A stretch of 64,000 nt of DNA, from positions 1,240,001 through 1,304,000 of the forward strand of contig CAWCDJ010000003.1 in NCBI GenBank assembly GCA_963794265.1, given 5' to 3'. Below are positions 54,202 through 63,011 of the stretch, in pieces. The notes below the pieces were generated by a model. That model ran no database searches. It saw only the letters and a list, made by a program, of their open reading frames with translations, and was not told the DNA's origin. How positions within the stretch are numbered: position 1 is the stretch's first letter; the number at the start of each line of letters is the position of its first letter. The DNA is from CAWCDJ01 sp963794265 (lineage in GTDB: Bacteria; Acidobacteriota; Terriglobia; Bryobacterales; Bryobacteraceae). Position numbers and translations under genes: made by a program.

Positions 54202-54288
54202 AACCGCGAGCAACGCCAAAAACAAAGCCCAAGCGGCCCTCTGCGCGGCCCGGCCCCTCTTCATGCCGGGCTGGAGCAAATCTTGCAT
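54157..54288 (-). CDS. Possible 43-residue single-helix membrane peptide
   Basis: An ATG-started frame encodes a basic N-terminus (MQDLLQPGMKRGRAAQRA), a clean membrane helix (AWALFLALLAVLFTAFVHGV) and a short tail. A strong AAGGGGGA ribosome binding site lies seven bases upstream of the ATG. It overlaps the last 45 bases of the PilZ gene antisense. The clean helix and the ribosome site argue for a real gene. No family known. Confidence 0.45.
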   Translation of the reverse strand: MQDLLQPGMKRGRAAQRAAWALFLALLAVLFTAFVHGVRALNS

Positions 54289-54407
54289 CGCGCATCCCCC
54301 TTGCGGTTAACATAACGTAGGCCGGCATCGTTCGGTTACCAGCCGGGAGAAAGATCCTGGTAATTTCGGACAAACCGCCCTGCAGCCTGAGTTATCCTGG
54401 AAGTCCT

Positions 54408-55289
54408 ATGAATCGCAGAGCGGTGGTTTTCGGGGCCGCCGGCCAACTGGGACTCGAACTGGTTGAGGAACTGAAGGCGCGGCGCTACACGGTAACGGCG
54501 TGTGATCGAAGCCAGGTAGATATCGTCAACGCCGCGGCCGTCGAGCAGACGCTCGCACAAATCGATGCCGAAGTCGTCTTCAACGCCGCGGCTTACAACC
54601 AGGTCGATGTCGCCGAAAAGGAACCTTTGGCGGCTCTACAGGTAAACGGGCTGGCCGTTCGCAACCTGGCGCTGGCATGCCGCCAGATCGATGCGCGGCT
54701 GGTGCATTTTTCGACCGATTACGTTTTCGATGGCCTGGCCCGCCACCCCTATGCGGAAGACGATCCAACCCACCCGCTGGGGGCGTATGCCGTCTCGAAG
54801 TTAGCTGGCGAACTCTACGCTCAGGCCTATCTCGATCGGGCACTGATCGTCCGGACCTCCGGAGTATTCGGGCCCGGGGGCCTGGCTACCGCGCGCGGAA
54901 ATTTCGTCGAACTGATGCTCCGGCTCGCGGGTGCCGGCCAGCCCATCCGCGTGGTGGAAGATCATGTGGCTTCGCCGACCTTCGCTCCGGTGCTGGCCTC
55001 CCGCACCCTCGATCTGCTGGAACGCGGACAGTCGGGCGTCTTCCACATAGGAGGCGGCACGCCGATTTCCTGGTTCCAATTTGCTCGAACGATCTTCGAA
55101 GTTGCCGGAGTTCATCCCGAACTGCTGGCCACCAACGAGCGGGAATACCGTACCGCGGCTCGCCGGCCCAGGTATTCGGCGTTGTCCAACGCCAAAATGG
55201 AGCGCGTGGGCCTGAAACCGATGCCCCCCATGCGCGAGGCCCTGGAGTCGTACTTCGCCCGTCGCCCGGCTACCGCCCGTCCGGCCTGA
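54408..55289 (+). CDS. rmlD: dTDP-4-dehydrorhamnose reductase
   Basis: This 293-residue SDR enzyme does the last step of dTDP-rhamnose synthesis. The NAD(P) motif is VVFGAAGQLGLELVEEL, followed by FSTDYVFDG and the catalytic YAVSK. No rmlA, rmlB or rmlC is adjacent, so the pathway genes are scattered. Its stop overlaps the convergent VWFA-domain gene by 20 bases. Confidence 0.93.
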   Translation: MNRRAVVFGAAGQLGLELVEELKARRYTVTACDRSQVDIVNAAAVEQTLAQIDAEVVFNAAAYNQVDVAEKEPLAALQVNGLAVRNLALACRQIDARLVHFSTDYVFDGLARHPYAEDDPTHPLGAYAVSKLAGELYAQAYLDRALIVRTSGVFGPGGLATARGNFVELMLRLAGAGQPIRVVEDHVASPTFAPVLASRTLDLLERGQSGVFHIGGGTPISWFQFARTIFEVAGVHPELLATNEREYRTAARRPRYSALSNAKMERVGLKPMPPMREALESYFARRPATARPA

Positions 55290-56262
55290 TGGCGTAATAT
55301 CCTTTACGAGCCTGCGCCTTGAGGTCCTTGCTCGAAAGTTTGATCTCGATTTTCCGGTAGCTGCCGTCCTTGGTGTCGTCGGCCGGGGTGTAGCCGATTG
55401 CGTACTGGCTCCGCATCTCCTCCTGCAACTCCCGGAATACCTGGTCCAGCGTGTGTTTGCGGTCAACACGATACACATGGCCGCCGGTCTCGTCCGACAT
55501 CTTCTTGAGGGCCCCCTCTCCGCCCCCGCCGCCCAACGTGATGCCGTACCCGAAGCCGCCATAAGCGCTCGGATCTGAATAATCGATGCTGTAGATGACG
55601 GCATCCGATTTCTGGGCCGATTCAATCGCCTGATTGATGGTGAGGCGGCTACCCTCATCCACGCCGTCGGTGATGATCACGATCACCTTGCGGCCCACCT
55701 CGGTTTTCAATTTCTCATTGGCGGCCAGGTACACGGCATCGTACAGCACGGTTCCGCGGGGCTGCCCGGCGGTCGGAACCGGCCCTGGACCGATGCCACT
55801 CACCCCGGAATTCACCTGCAGTTGATTCAGTCCGTCGGATAACAAGCGGGGGCTGCCGGTATAATCCTGAAGCAACTCGCAATCTTCCCCGAAGCTGATC
55901 AGGAAAGCCTCGTCCTTCTTGCGCAACACCTGCGAGAAGAACTGGGAAGCCGCGCTCCGTTCGATCTCGATCAGGTTGCGCTGGCTGGCGCTCACGTCCA
56001 CCAGCAGCCCGATCGTGAGAGGCAGGTCCGTCTCCTTAGTGAAGTATTTTATTTCCTGGGGTTTACCGTCCTCCAGGATGGTGAAATCCTTCTTCTCCAG
56101 ATTCGCCACCAGGGCCCCATGGCGGTCGCGGACGGAGGTCAGCACGTTCACCACATCCACGTCCACCTTGATGGGCGCGGGCAGATCCTGATCGGCCGGT
56201 TTGGTCGGCTGCACCTGCGCGGAGAGCGCGGTGGCCAGTGCAAGTACAAGGGTTGTTCGCAT
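55270..56262 (-). CDS. Exported VWFA-like domain protein (acidobacterial type, second copy)
   Basis: This 330-residue protein has a signal sequence (MRTTLVLALATALSAQ), the lead-in IKVDVDVVNVLTSVRDRHGALVANL, and a VWA domain with a canonical MIDAS DVSASQ. It ends with a short beta segment after SQYAIGYTPADD. It shares its family with the protein at 37660-39438 but is half the length and keeps an intact MIDAS. Function unknown. Confidence 0.88.
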   Translation of the reverse strand: MRTTLVLALATALSAQVQPTKPADQDLPAPIKVDVDVVNVLTSVRDRHGALVANLEKKDFTILEDGKPQEIKYFTKETDLPLTIGLLVDVSASQRNLIEIERSAASQFFSQVLRKKDEAFLISFGEDCELLQDYTGSPRLLSDGLNQLQVNSGVSGIGPGPVPTAGQPRGTVLYDAVYLAANEKLKTEVGRKVIVIITDGVDEGSRLTINQAIESAQKSDAVIYSIDYSDPSAYGGFGYGITLGGGGGEGALKKMSDETGGHVYRVDRKHTLDQVFRELQEEMRSQYAIGYTPADDTKDGSYRKIEIKLSSKDLKAQARKGYYAIRPDGR

Positions 56263-56308
56263 CCCGATACAATAAGGGTGACGTATCCTCGCGGGCGATT
56301 GTTTCAAT

Positions 56309-56911
56309 ATGCAGGAAGCCATTCACCACCTCAAACGGTCCGACCCCATTCTATCGGAGATCATCGAGCGGGTCGGCGAGTACGCCATACAGTTCCGCGA
56401 TCCGGATTTCGAGACCCTGGTCAAATCGATCGTGTACCAGCAGTTGAGCGGACGAGTGGCGAGCGTGATTTTCGAACGCCTCGCCAAAGCGGCGGGCGGA
56501 AAAATCACACCAGAGAATATCTTAAAACTGCGCCCGGCGCGCATGCGGACGGTGGGGCTTTCCACGCAAAAGACCGCCTATATTCGCGACCTGGCACGGC
56601 ATACGCGCGACGGCAAGGTGGTTTTCGGCGAATTGGACGGGTTGAGCGACCAGGAGGTGATCGACCGCCTGACGCGGGTCAAAGGCATCGGTGTCTGGAC
56701 GGTACACATGTTTCTGATCTTCGCCCTGCGGCGCGTCGATATCCTGCCGACGGGCGACCTGGGTATCCGCAACGCCATCCGCAACGCCTATGGTTTGGCC
56801 GAGTTGCCCTCGCTGGCCGAGATGGAGCGGATGGCGGACCGCTGGCGGCCCTACTGCACAGTGGCTTCCTGGTATCTCTGGCGCAGCCTCGAGCCGAACG
56901 CGAACCTCTGA
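56309..56911 (+). CDS. DNA-3-methyladenine glycosylase II (AlkA-type)
   Basis: This 200-residue base-excision enzyme removes alkylated bases. The helix-hairpin-helix LTRVKGIGVWTVHMFLIF and catalytic Asp in ILPTGDLGIRNAI are both clear. It lacks the extra N-terminal TBP-like domain of E. coli AlkA and matches the short bacterial/archaeal form. The start region is 46 bases from the divergent VWFA-domain gene. Confidence 0.92.
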   Translation: MQEAIHHLKRSDPILSEIIERVGEYAIQFRDPDFETLVKSIVYQQLSGRVASVIFERLAKAAGGKITPENILKLRPARMRTVGLSTQKTAYIRDLARHTRDGKVVFGELDGLSDQEVIDRLTRVKGIGVWTVHMFLIFALRRVDILPTGDLGIRNAIRNAYGLAELPSLAEMERMADRWRPYCTVASWYLWRSLEPNANL

Positions 56912-56947
56912 ATCTTTCCCGAAGTCACATTAAAGTTTTTCCACAAT

Positions 56948-56978
56948 TTGTCGTATATTCCGACGAGACAGCTATAAT
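56948..56978 (+). promoter_or_regulatory. Promoter of the small cytochrome gene
   Basis: TATAAT at 56973-56978 and TTGTCG at 56948-56953 with a 19-base spacer, in an AT-rich stretch. The spacing is slightly long. It sits about 60 bases before the ATG at 57036. Confidence 0.4.
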
Positions 56979-57035
56979 CAGGGTGAAGTTTAGGATTTTG
57001 GGGTGCTATATCCCGAAAATCGAAGGAGAAATCGA

Positions 57036-57263
57036 ATGCGCGCACTGAAGCTGATTCTTCCCACAGCGCTGCTTGCGGCCGGTTTTATGATTTGCACCAC
57101 GGCCTCTTACGGCAAGCCGGAATACATGAAGAAAGAGGGCGCCAAGTCCTGCACCGTCTGCCACGCCAAAGTGGGAGCGAAGGATGCGATGCTCAAGAAC
57201 CTCAATGCAACCGGCAAGTGCTACGCGGAGAACGGCCACTCGTTGGCCACTTGCAAGAAGTAG
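57036..57263 (+). CDS. Small exported single-heme c-type cytochrome-like protein
   Basis: This 75-residue protein has a signal peptide (ALKLILPTALLAAGFMICTTASYG) and, in the mature part of about 48 residues, one CTVCH heme-binding motif plus a further Cys pair (GKCYAENGHSLATCKK). An AAGGAG site lies before ATG 57036. It is very short for a cytochrome; it may carry a heme in the periplasm or be part of a larger respiratory complex. Acidobacterial genomes hold similar mini-cytochromes. Confidence 0.7.
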   Translation: MRALKLILPTALLAAGFMICTTASYGKPEYMKKEGAKSCTVCHAKVGAKDAMLKNLNATGKCYAENGHSLATCKK

Positions 57264-57310
57264 TCAGAAGCGGCCCGGGATGCGGCTCCTCAAGGAGCCG
57301 CGCCCACCGG

Positions 57311-58498
57311 CTAGGACGAGTAGCGACGCTCCCATGCCGACACTTCCGACGCCAGCTGATTCCGTACGGTCATAAACTGCGGATTTTCGTACTGGTTCGA
57401 AATTTCCCCCGGATCCACCTTCAGGTCGTATAGTTCACCCGGGCCTTTTCCCTCATCCCGCACCGTCAGCTTGTAACGTTCGACCTGCGCCATGCTGGTA
57501 TCGCGCAAGTGACTGAAGAGCGTGGTGCGCCAAGGCTGCTTCTTCGGCAGCGGTTTTCCGGTCGCCAGCAGAGCGTAGCTGCGGCCGCAGAGATTCACGC
57601 CCGACGGCGTGAGGGTCAGAAGGTCGCACAGCGAAGGCAGCAGGTCATAGCTGCTGACCAGTTCGGGGCGGGTCGACTGAGCCGGGACCTGCCCGGGCCA
57701 CACCCAGAACAGCGGGGTTTCCACTGATTCCCGGTACATATTGACGGGGTCCGAACCCTCGCCGGCATCCCATAAGCCGTGTCGGCCAAGGAGCGCTCCG
57801 CAGGTAGAAGTGAAGATGACCAGGGTGGTGTCGGTAAGGCGGCGCGCGGCCACGGGTGCGAGCACCTGCTGCACCTGGTCATCGAGCGCCGTCACCGCGG
57901 CGGCGGCCTTGCGCTGGCTGGCTATGCGATCGGCGAGCAACTCCTTATCTCGCGCGGCGTTCTTCGCGGCGGTGTCCCTCGCGAAGCTCTCGAAGTTGGC
58001 GGAGGCATAGAGGCTCAGGTATTTCCCGGGCACAGCCGCACTCGAAGGGCGCAGGCTTCCAAAGTGGACCCGCAGGAAGAATGGCTTCCCGGCTGTCTGG
58101 GCGTCCAGAAACGTCACTGCACCGTCCGGGCCGGCGGACTGGCAGGAGTACCCGGCGGCGCCCAGCAAGCTGTCCAGGCTGGCGGCTCCTGCGGGCACCT
58201 TTTGGCCGCCTGCGAGTTGCATGGGGCTGAGGCCGGTCAGGATCGTGGAAAGGCTGGGGTCCGGAGCGGGCACGCACACGATGTGCCGCTCGAAGCGGGT
58301 TCCCATCTGCGCGAGCCGGTCGAGATTGGGCGTGCGGACTTCTTTGTTTCCGTAGCTGCCCAGGATCCAGGCCGGAAGGTTGTCCACCGTGATGAGCAGC
58401 ACACTGGGACGCTCGACGGTCTTTTTGGCGGCGAGCGCGGGCAGACCCAGGATTGGGCCGGCCAGGCTGCCGAAGAAGAAATGGCGACGCGAAATCAT
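57311..58498 (-). CDS. Sulfatase-fold protein with degenerate active site
   Basis: This 395-residue protein has a Tat-type signal (ISRRHFFFGSLAGPILG) and the alkaline-phosphatase/sulfatase fold (PSVLLITVDNLPAWILGSYGN, RTPNLDRLAQMGTRFER, SSYDLLPSLCDLL). The catalytic motif C-x-P-x-R reads CVPAP, so the Arg is lost. The metal pair DD reads DN, and the later DHG/DNG motif reads TCG. It is therefore unlikely to be an active sulfatase; it may bind a ligand or have another chemistry. Standing alone, it is convergent with the cytochrome gene. Confidence 0.8.
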   Translation of the reverse strand: MISRRHFFFGSLAGPILGLPALAAKKTVERPSVLLITVDNLPAWILGSYGNKEVRTPNLDRLAQMGTRFERHIVCVPAPDPSLSTILTGLSPMQLAGGQKVPAGAASLDSLLGAAGYSCQSAGPDGAVTFLDAQTAGKPFFLRVHFGSLRPSSAAVPGKYLSLYASANFESFARDTAAKNAARDKELLADRIASQRKAAAAVTALDDQVQQVLAPVAARRLTDTTLVIFTSTCGALLGRHGLWDAGEGSDPVNMYRESVETPLFWVWPGQVPAQSTRPELVSSYDLLPSLCDLLTLTPSGVNLCGRSYALLATGKPLPKKQPWRTTLFSHLRDTSMAQVERYKLTVRDEGKGPGELYDLKVDPGEISNQYENPQFMTVRNQLASEVSAWERRYSS

Positions 58499-58613
58499 AT
58501 CAAACCTCAAGTATAGATCCGACGATGGTACCCGCCCGGTAGCCGTTCTGGGACGTGGCGTCCGAAGAAGGGTTGTTCAAGGGAGCCCCGCAGCATTATA
58601 TTTGGGTCAGGCG

Positions 58614-59306
58614 ATGAATCTTCCGAACTCGTTGACGATTCTCCGGATATTTTTCGTACCGTTGCTGGTGGCGGCACTGATGGAGGAGAAGCTTGGGTTC
58701 CAGTTGGGCTCCGTCTATGTGTCGAACGAGTGGCTGGCCCTGGCCATTTTTCTTGCCGCTGCCGGCACCGACCTGCTGGACGGGCACCTGGCCCGGCGTT
58801 GGCAACAGGTGACCACGATAGGGACGCTGCTCGACCCGATCGCCGACAAGTTGCTGATTTCAGCCGCGCTGATCTCCCTGGTACAGGTTCGGGTGCTGCC
58901 GGGCTGGATGGCCATCCTGATCATCGGCCGGGAGTTCGCCGTGAGCGGACTGCGTAGCATCGCAGCGGCGGAAGGGTACACCATCAAAGCCAGCGATCTG
59001 GGAAAGACCAAGATGTTCGCCCAGGTAGTGGCGATCTCGGTCATGCTGCTAAGCGTGCGCCACCAGGCGCTACGAGTGCCCGGACTAGTTCTGATGTGGG
59101 CGGTGATTTTCTTCGCGCTGCTCTCGGCTTTCAGCTATTTCGGCAAGTTCTGGCGCAAAGTGGATGAGCGGGTCAAGAAGCGCCGGCGCCGGGAATTGCT
59201 GGCGCTTGAGCGGCGCAGGCAGAGGGAAGCTCTTCGTCACAGCGGATCGGGCGGCGCTGAGGGCTTGGGTGCCGCGACAATCTGGAAGCCGCCCGAAGTA
59301 AACTGA
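58614..59306 (+). CDS. pgsA: CDP-diacylglycerol-glycerol-3-phosphate 3-phosphatidyltransferase
   Basis: This 230-residue membrane enzyme commits CDP-diacylglycerol to phosphatidylglycerol. It begins MNLPNSLTILRIFFVPLL, the PgsA hallmark, and has D-x2-DG-x2-AR (TDLLDGHLARRW) with DPIADK downstream. The last ~55 residues are a basic, charged tail (KKRRRRELLALERRRQRE) absent in shorter PgsA proteins. It ends 70 bases inside the convergent RodZ-like gene. Confidence 0.93.
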   Translation: MNLPNSLTILRIFFVPLLVAALMEEKLGFQLGSVYVSNEWLALAIFLAAAGTDLLDGHLARRWQQVTTIGTLLDPIADKLLISAALISLVQVRVLPGWMAILIIGREFAVSGLRSIAAAEGYTIKASDLGKTKMFAQVVAISVMLLSVRHQALRVPGLVLMWAVIFFALLSAFSYFGKFWRKVDERVKKRRRRELLALERRRQREALRHSGSGGAEGLGAATIWKPPEVN

Positions 59307-60214
59307 ATCGTCCGGATTTGGCCTTTGGGTCCGACCGGCCCAATCGGCTTGCCGTTGAGTGTGATGTTGGCACCGCCGGCGTTTCCCAACCGAAGCACCA
59401 AGGTGTTTTTCGCCTCCACGCTACGAGTCTGATTGGCATCGAGCGTCCCGGAGAACAGGTACTTTCCGTCGCCTTTCGCAAGCACCCAGACCGGTTCCGT
59501 GGCGGAGATCTGGACTTTCACGCCGGCATCCGTGCCGGCAGGTTCGGCTGCGGCGGCAGCCGTAGTCGGAGTCGTTGCCGGAGCCGCGGGGACGCCGACT
59601 GAAGCCGCCGGGGATTCATTCGGCGTGGCCGCCGGCGCGCCGGCCGGGTTGGTCTGCGGCGGAGGCTGGGTTTCCGCTGCTGATGCCCCCTGGGGCGGCG
59701 CGACTGGAGGGGCGGGAGTCGGGGCTACCGGTTTCGGTGAATGGGCCATCTGCACGATTTGGGGCTTGTCGCCGCGGTTCTGAGCCGCGCGGCGGCTGCG
59801 CTGCCACCAGGTGTACACCCCAGAGCACACCAGCATCGCGATCACGACCAGGGCCAGCGCAGGCAACGAAGACGACCAGTTGAAGCGCCGTTCCCCTACA
59901 CTCTGCCACTCCTCGACGCGGGGTAGAGTGATGTCGACCCGAGGGAGCGAGAGCGGCGCCGCAGACGGCAACGCGGCGTGCGGTTCCACCACCTGCTGGA
60001 CCGCGGCGTCACATTCGCCGTCATCCAGCCCCAGATAGTGGGCGTACTGCCGGATAAAGCTTTTTGCGAAGACACCACCGGGGAGCTTCTCAAAGCGCTC
60101 CGCCTCGATGGCTTCGAGGAATCGCGACGAGATTTTCAGCTCCCGGGAAATTTGTTCGAGTTCGAGATCGCGCTTCAGGCGTTCCTGGCGCAGAGTCTCG
60201 CCAATGGAAGTCAT
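59237..60214 (-). CDS. RodZ-like protein (HTH, membrane helix, C-terminal DUF4115)
   Basis: This 325-residue protein has an N-terminal HTH (ETLRQERLKRDLELEQISRELKISSRFLEAIE) that in RodZ contacts MreB, a membrane helix near residue 125 (LPALALVVIAMLVCSGVYTW), a long Pro/Ala linker and a DUF4115 domain at the end (PVWVLAKGDGKYLFSGTLDANQTRSVEA). This is the usual RodZ layout for rod-shape maintenance. No mre genes are nearby. It overlaps pgsA convergently by 70 bases. Confidence 0.85.
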   Translation of the reverse strand: MTSIGETLRQERLKRDLELEQISRELKISSRFLEAIEAERFEKLPGGVFAKSFIRQYAHYLGLDDGECDAAVQQVVEPHAALPSAAPLSLPRVDITLPRVEEWQSVGERRFNWSSSLPALALVVIAMLVCSGVYTWWQRSRRAAQNRGDKPQIVQMAHSPKPVAPTPAPPVAPPQGASAAETQPPPQTNPAGAPAATPNESPAASVGVPAAPATTPTTAAAAAEPAGTDAGVKVQISATEPVWVLAKGDGKYLFSGTLDANQTRSVEAKNTLVLRLGNAGGANITLNGKPIGPVGPKGQIRTIQFTSGGFQIVAAPKPSAPPDPL

Positions 60215-60343
60215 ACGAGTGGTCTTCCTAGGCCCCTAAAGCTATCTTACTACGGGGTATTTTTTGGCCAACAGGGTCCAGCCGGGAGTGTACAGAAGGT
60301 ACCGGAACGGGCGGCGGGCCGCCGGGCTTGCTAGCATATTCGG

Positions 60344-61342
60344 TTGATCTCCGTCGTTGTAGTGAACTGGAACCGGAAAGACCTTCTGCGCGATTGTTTG
60401 AACTCGCTCAGGCGGCAGACCGGCGTGGAATTCGAAACCATCGTGGTGGATAACGGCTCGGTGGACGGTTCGGCCGACCTGGCCGAGCGGGAGTTTGGCG
60501 CACTGGTGATTCGCAACCGGGAAAACCGGGGATTCTGCGCCGCCAACAACCAGGGCATCGCGAGCGCGCAGGGCGAGTTCATCGCGCTGCTCAACAACGA
60601 CGCGGAAGCCGAGCCGGAGTGGCTTGAAGAGCTCTACCGCGCCTGTACCGTCGCCCCGGACGTGGGCATGGCTGCCAGCAAGGTGCTGGTGTGGGAGGAC
60701 CCTTCGCGCATCGACAAAGCCGGCCACCTGATCTTCCCCGACGGGCAAAACCGGGGACGCGGCTCGGGTGCGCTCGACCGCGGGCAGTTCGAGCGTCAGG
60801 AGGAAGTCCTTTGGCCGGACGGCTGCGCCGCGATGTACCGGAGGAAAATGTTGGACCAGATCGGCGGCTTCGACGAAGACTTTTTCGCCTATGGCGACGA
60901 TGCCGAACTTGGGCTCCGCGCGCGCATTGCAGGGTGGCGTTGCATCTACACGCCCCGGGCGGTGGTGCGGCACCACCGCGGCGCCACTATGGGTAAAGCT
61001 TCGCCTGAGCGCCTGGTGCTGATCGAACGCAACCGCGTGCTGCTGGCGCTGAAACTGTTCCCCTGGAGCCTGCTGTGTTTCAACCCGTTGTTTTTCGCCG
61101 TGCGGGTGGCGGCGGGAATCGTGGCAGCGCGGCGAAACACCGGCGACACCGCGCATTTTCCCGGTCTGCGCGGGAAATGGGCGATGGGCTGGGCGCTGGT
61201 GCGGGGCAATTGGAGGGCGCTGCGCATGGCTCCGCGCATCCTGCGCAAGCGGCGGCAGGTCCGGCGGCTGAGCCGGCTTTCGCCGCGAGAGGTGCGGCGC
61301 CTGATTCTGGCGCACCGGCTCACCCTGAAGGAGGTGGCATGA
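60344..61342 (+). CDS. Glycosyltransferase family 2
   Basis: This 332-residue enzyme begins with TTG and has a GT-A fold: ISVVVVNWNRKDLLRDCLNSL, VDNGSVDGSADL, ALLNNDAEAEPEWL (DxD-type) and FDEDFFAYGDDAELGLRAR. It resembles rhamnosyltransferase-type GT2 enzymes for surface polysaccharide. The basic C-terminus may associate with the membrane. It overlaps the next gene (ATGA) and heads a three-gene run that includes two methyltransferases. Confidence 0.87.
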   Translation: MISVVVVNWNRKDLLRDCLNSLRRQTGVEFETIVVDNGSVDGSADLAEREFGALVIRNRENRGFCAANNQGIASAQGEFIALLNNDAEAEPEWLEELYRACTVAPDVGMAASKVLVWEDPSRIDKAGHLIFPDGQNRGRGSGALDRGQFERQEEVLWPDGCAAMYRRKMLDQIGGFDEDFFAYGDDAELGLRARIAGWRCIYTPRAVVRHHRGATMGKASPERLVLIERNRVLLALKLFPWSLLCFNPLFFAVRVAAGIVAARRNTGDTAHFPGLRGKWAMGWALVRGNWRALRMAPRILRKRRQVRRLSRLSPREVRRLILAHRLTLKEVA

Positions 61343-62283
61343 GCGGCTGCCTGCTGTGCGGATCTACCCAGGCGAACCGCCTGTTTCGGGCGTCCGACCG
61401 GCTCTACCGCACCACCAGCCGGGAATTCGATGTGGTGCGCTGCGCCAAGTGCGGGCTGGTGCGGCTCGATCCCCATCCGGAGCCCGACGAACTGCGCGGC
61501 TACTATCCCGATAATTACTGGTTCGCTCCGGATCAAAGCGCCGCCAGCCGCATGGAGGAAGCGTACCGCCGGCTGGTGCTGCGCGATCACGTGAATTTCG
61601 TCGAGCGGTCGCTGCGCGATTCGGGCGCCGGAGGGCCGCTGCTCGACGTTGGCTGCGGCGGCGGTCTGTTTCTGGGTATGATGCGGGAGCGCGGCTTTCG
61701 CGTGCTGGGCCTGGATTTCTCGCGCGAGGCAGCGGGAATCGCCTGGCGCCGGCACCAGGTTCCCGCCACTTGCGCCATGCTGGAAAACGCGCCTTTCCGC
61801 GCGGGAAGCATGGCCGGAGTCACCATGTTCCACGTGCTCGAACACCTCCACGATCCGCGCGCTTATCTCTCCGCCGCCCACCGCCTGCTGGCGCCGAAGG
61901 GACGGCTGGTGGTGCAGGTGCCGAACGCGGGGTGCTGGCAGTTCCGCCTGCTCGGGCGAGCGTGGAACGGGGTGGATGTGCCGCGGCACCTCTTCGATTT
62001 CCGCGACCGCGACGTCGAGATGCTCCTGGCTTCGAGCGGGTTCGAGGTGGTGCGGCGGAAGCACTTCTCGCTGCGCGACAATCCGGCCGGGCTGGCCAGC
62101 AGCGTGGCCCCCGCGCTCGACCCGATGGCGCGCCGCGTGCGCCGCACGGAGGAAGCGCCGGGCGCGCGGCTGGCGAAAGACCTGGCGTACCTGGCGCTGG
62201 TGGCCGCCTCGCTTCCGTTTACGGTGCTCGAAGCCGCGTTCCGCGCCGGTTCCACTGTGATGATCGAGGCGCGGCCGAGATGA
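61339..62283 (+). CDS. SAM-dependent methyltransferase with N-terminal zinc-binding segment
   Basis: This 314-residue protein has an N-terminal zinc segment (CLLCGSTQANRLF...VVRCAKCGLV), then a class I methyltransferase domain: motif I LLDVGCGGGLFLGMM, then VLGLDFSREA and MFHVLEHLHDPRAYL. The layout matches methyltransferases of sugar or O-antigen modification. It overlaps genes on both sides by four bases, so it is translated together with the glycosyltransferase and the next methyltransferase. Confidence 0.87.
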   Translation: MSGCLLCGSTQANRLFRASDRLYRTTSREFDVVRCAKCGLVRLDPHPEPDELRGYYPDNYWFAPDQSAASRMEEAYRRLVLRDHVNFVERSLRDSGAGGPLLDVGCGGGLFLGMMRERGFRVLGLDFSREAAGIAWRRHQVPATCAMLENAPFRAGSMAGVTMFHVLEHLHDPRAYLSAAHRLLAPKGRLVVQVPNAGCWQFRLLGRAWNGVDVPRHLFDFRDRDVEMLLASSGFEVVRRKHFSLRDNPAGLASSVAPALDPMARRVRRTEEAPGARLAKDLAYLALVAASLPFTVLEAAFRAGSTVMIEARPR

Positions 62284-63011
62284 GCTACACGGGGCTCGCC
62301 TATCGGCTGCCACGGCCGCTGCGGCGCCACATACTGCACTTCGAAGCCGTGATCGAGGAGTCGGTGGCGGCGTTTGCGGCGCGGCTTCCGGAGGGCAGCC
62401 GCGTGCTGGACGCGGGAGCCGGAGAAGGGCAGTACGCGCGCTATTTTCCGCGACACCGCTATTGCGGTGTGGACCTGGCGGTGGGCGATGCCCGCTGGGA
62501 CTACAGCCGGCTCGACGTAGTGGCCGACCTAGCCGCGCTTCCCTTCCGCACCGGCGGCTTCGACGCGGCGCTCCACATCGTAACCATCGAACACCTGAGC
62601 GAACCGGCCTGCGCGCTGGCGGAGATCGCCCGCACGCTCGCACCCGGCGGTTTGCTGCTGGTGGCCGCGCCGCACGAATGGGAAGTACACCAGGCGCCGC
62701 ACGATTATTTCCGGTATACGCGGTTCGGGCTCCGGCACCTGCTCGAAAAGAGCGGCTACGAGATCGTGGAGATCGAAGCCGCCGGCGGTTATTTCCGGCT
62801 GCTCGCAAGACGCCTGCTCAACGGGTTACAATTCTTTACTGGCGGCATTCGCTGGCTGTGTTTTCCGCTGGCCGCCTTGCTGCTGGTCCCCCCCGCGCTG
62901 ATCCTGCCCTGGCTGGATTTTCTCGATCGGGATCGAAACTTCACGCTCGGATATCTCTGTACGGCTAGAAAGCGGACAAACGATTTTGGACGGAGTAATC
63001 GTAGTCGATAA
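62280..63011 (+). CDS. SAM-dependent methyltransferase with C-terminal membrane helix
   Basis: This 243-residue class I methyltransferase has motif I RVLDAGAGEGQYARYF, VDLAVGD, and LHIVTIEHLSEPACALAEIARTLAPGG. A membrane helix near residues 193-215 (WLCFPLAALLLVPPALILPWL) anchors it to the inner face. It probably modifies a membrane-bound glycan intermediate made with the two upstream genes. Its last 26 bases overlap truB. Confidence 0.82.
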   Translation: MSYTGLAYRLPRPLRRHILHFEAVIEESVAAFAARLPEGSRVLDAGAGEGQYARYFPRHRYCGVDLAVGDARWDYSRLDVVADLAALPFRTGGFDAALHIVTIEHLSEPACALAEIARTLAPGGLLLVAAPHEWEVHQAPHDYFRYTRFGLRHLLEKSGYEIVEIEAAGGYFRLLARRLLNGLQFFTGGIRWLCFPLAALLLVPPALILPWLDFLDRDRNFTLGYLCTARKRTNDFGRSNRSR

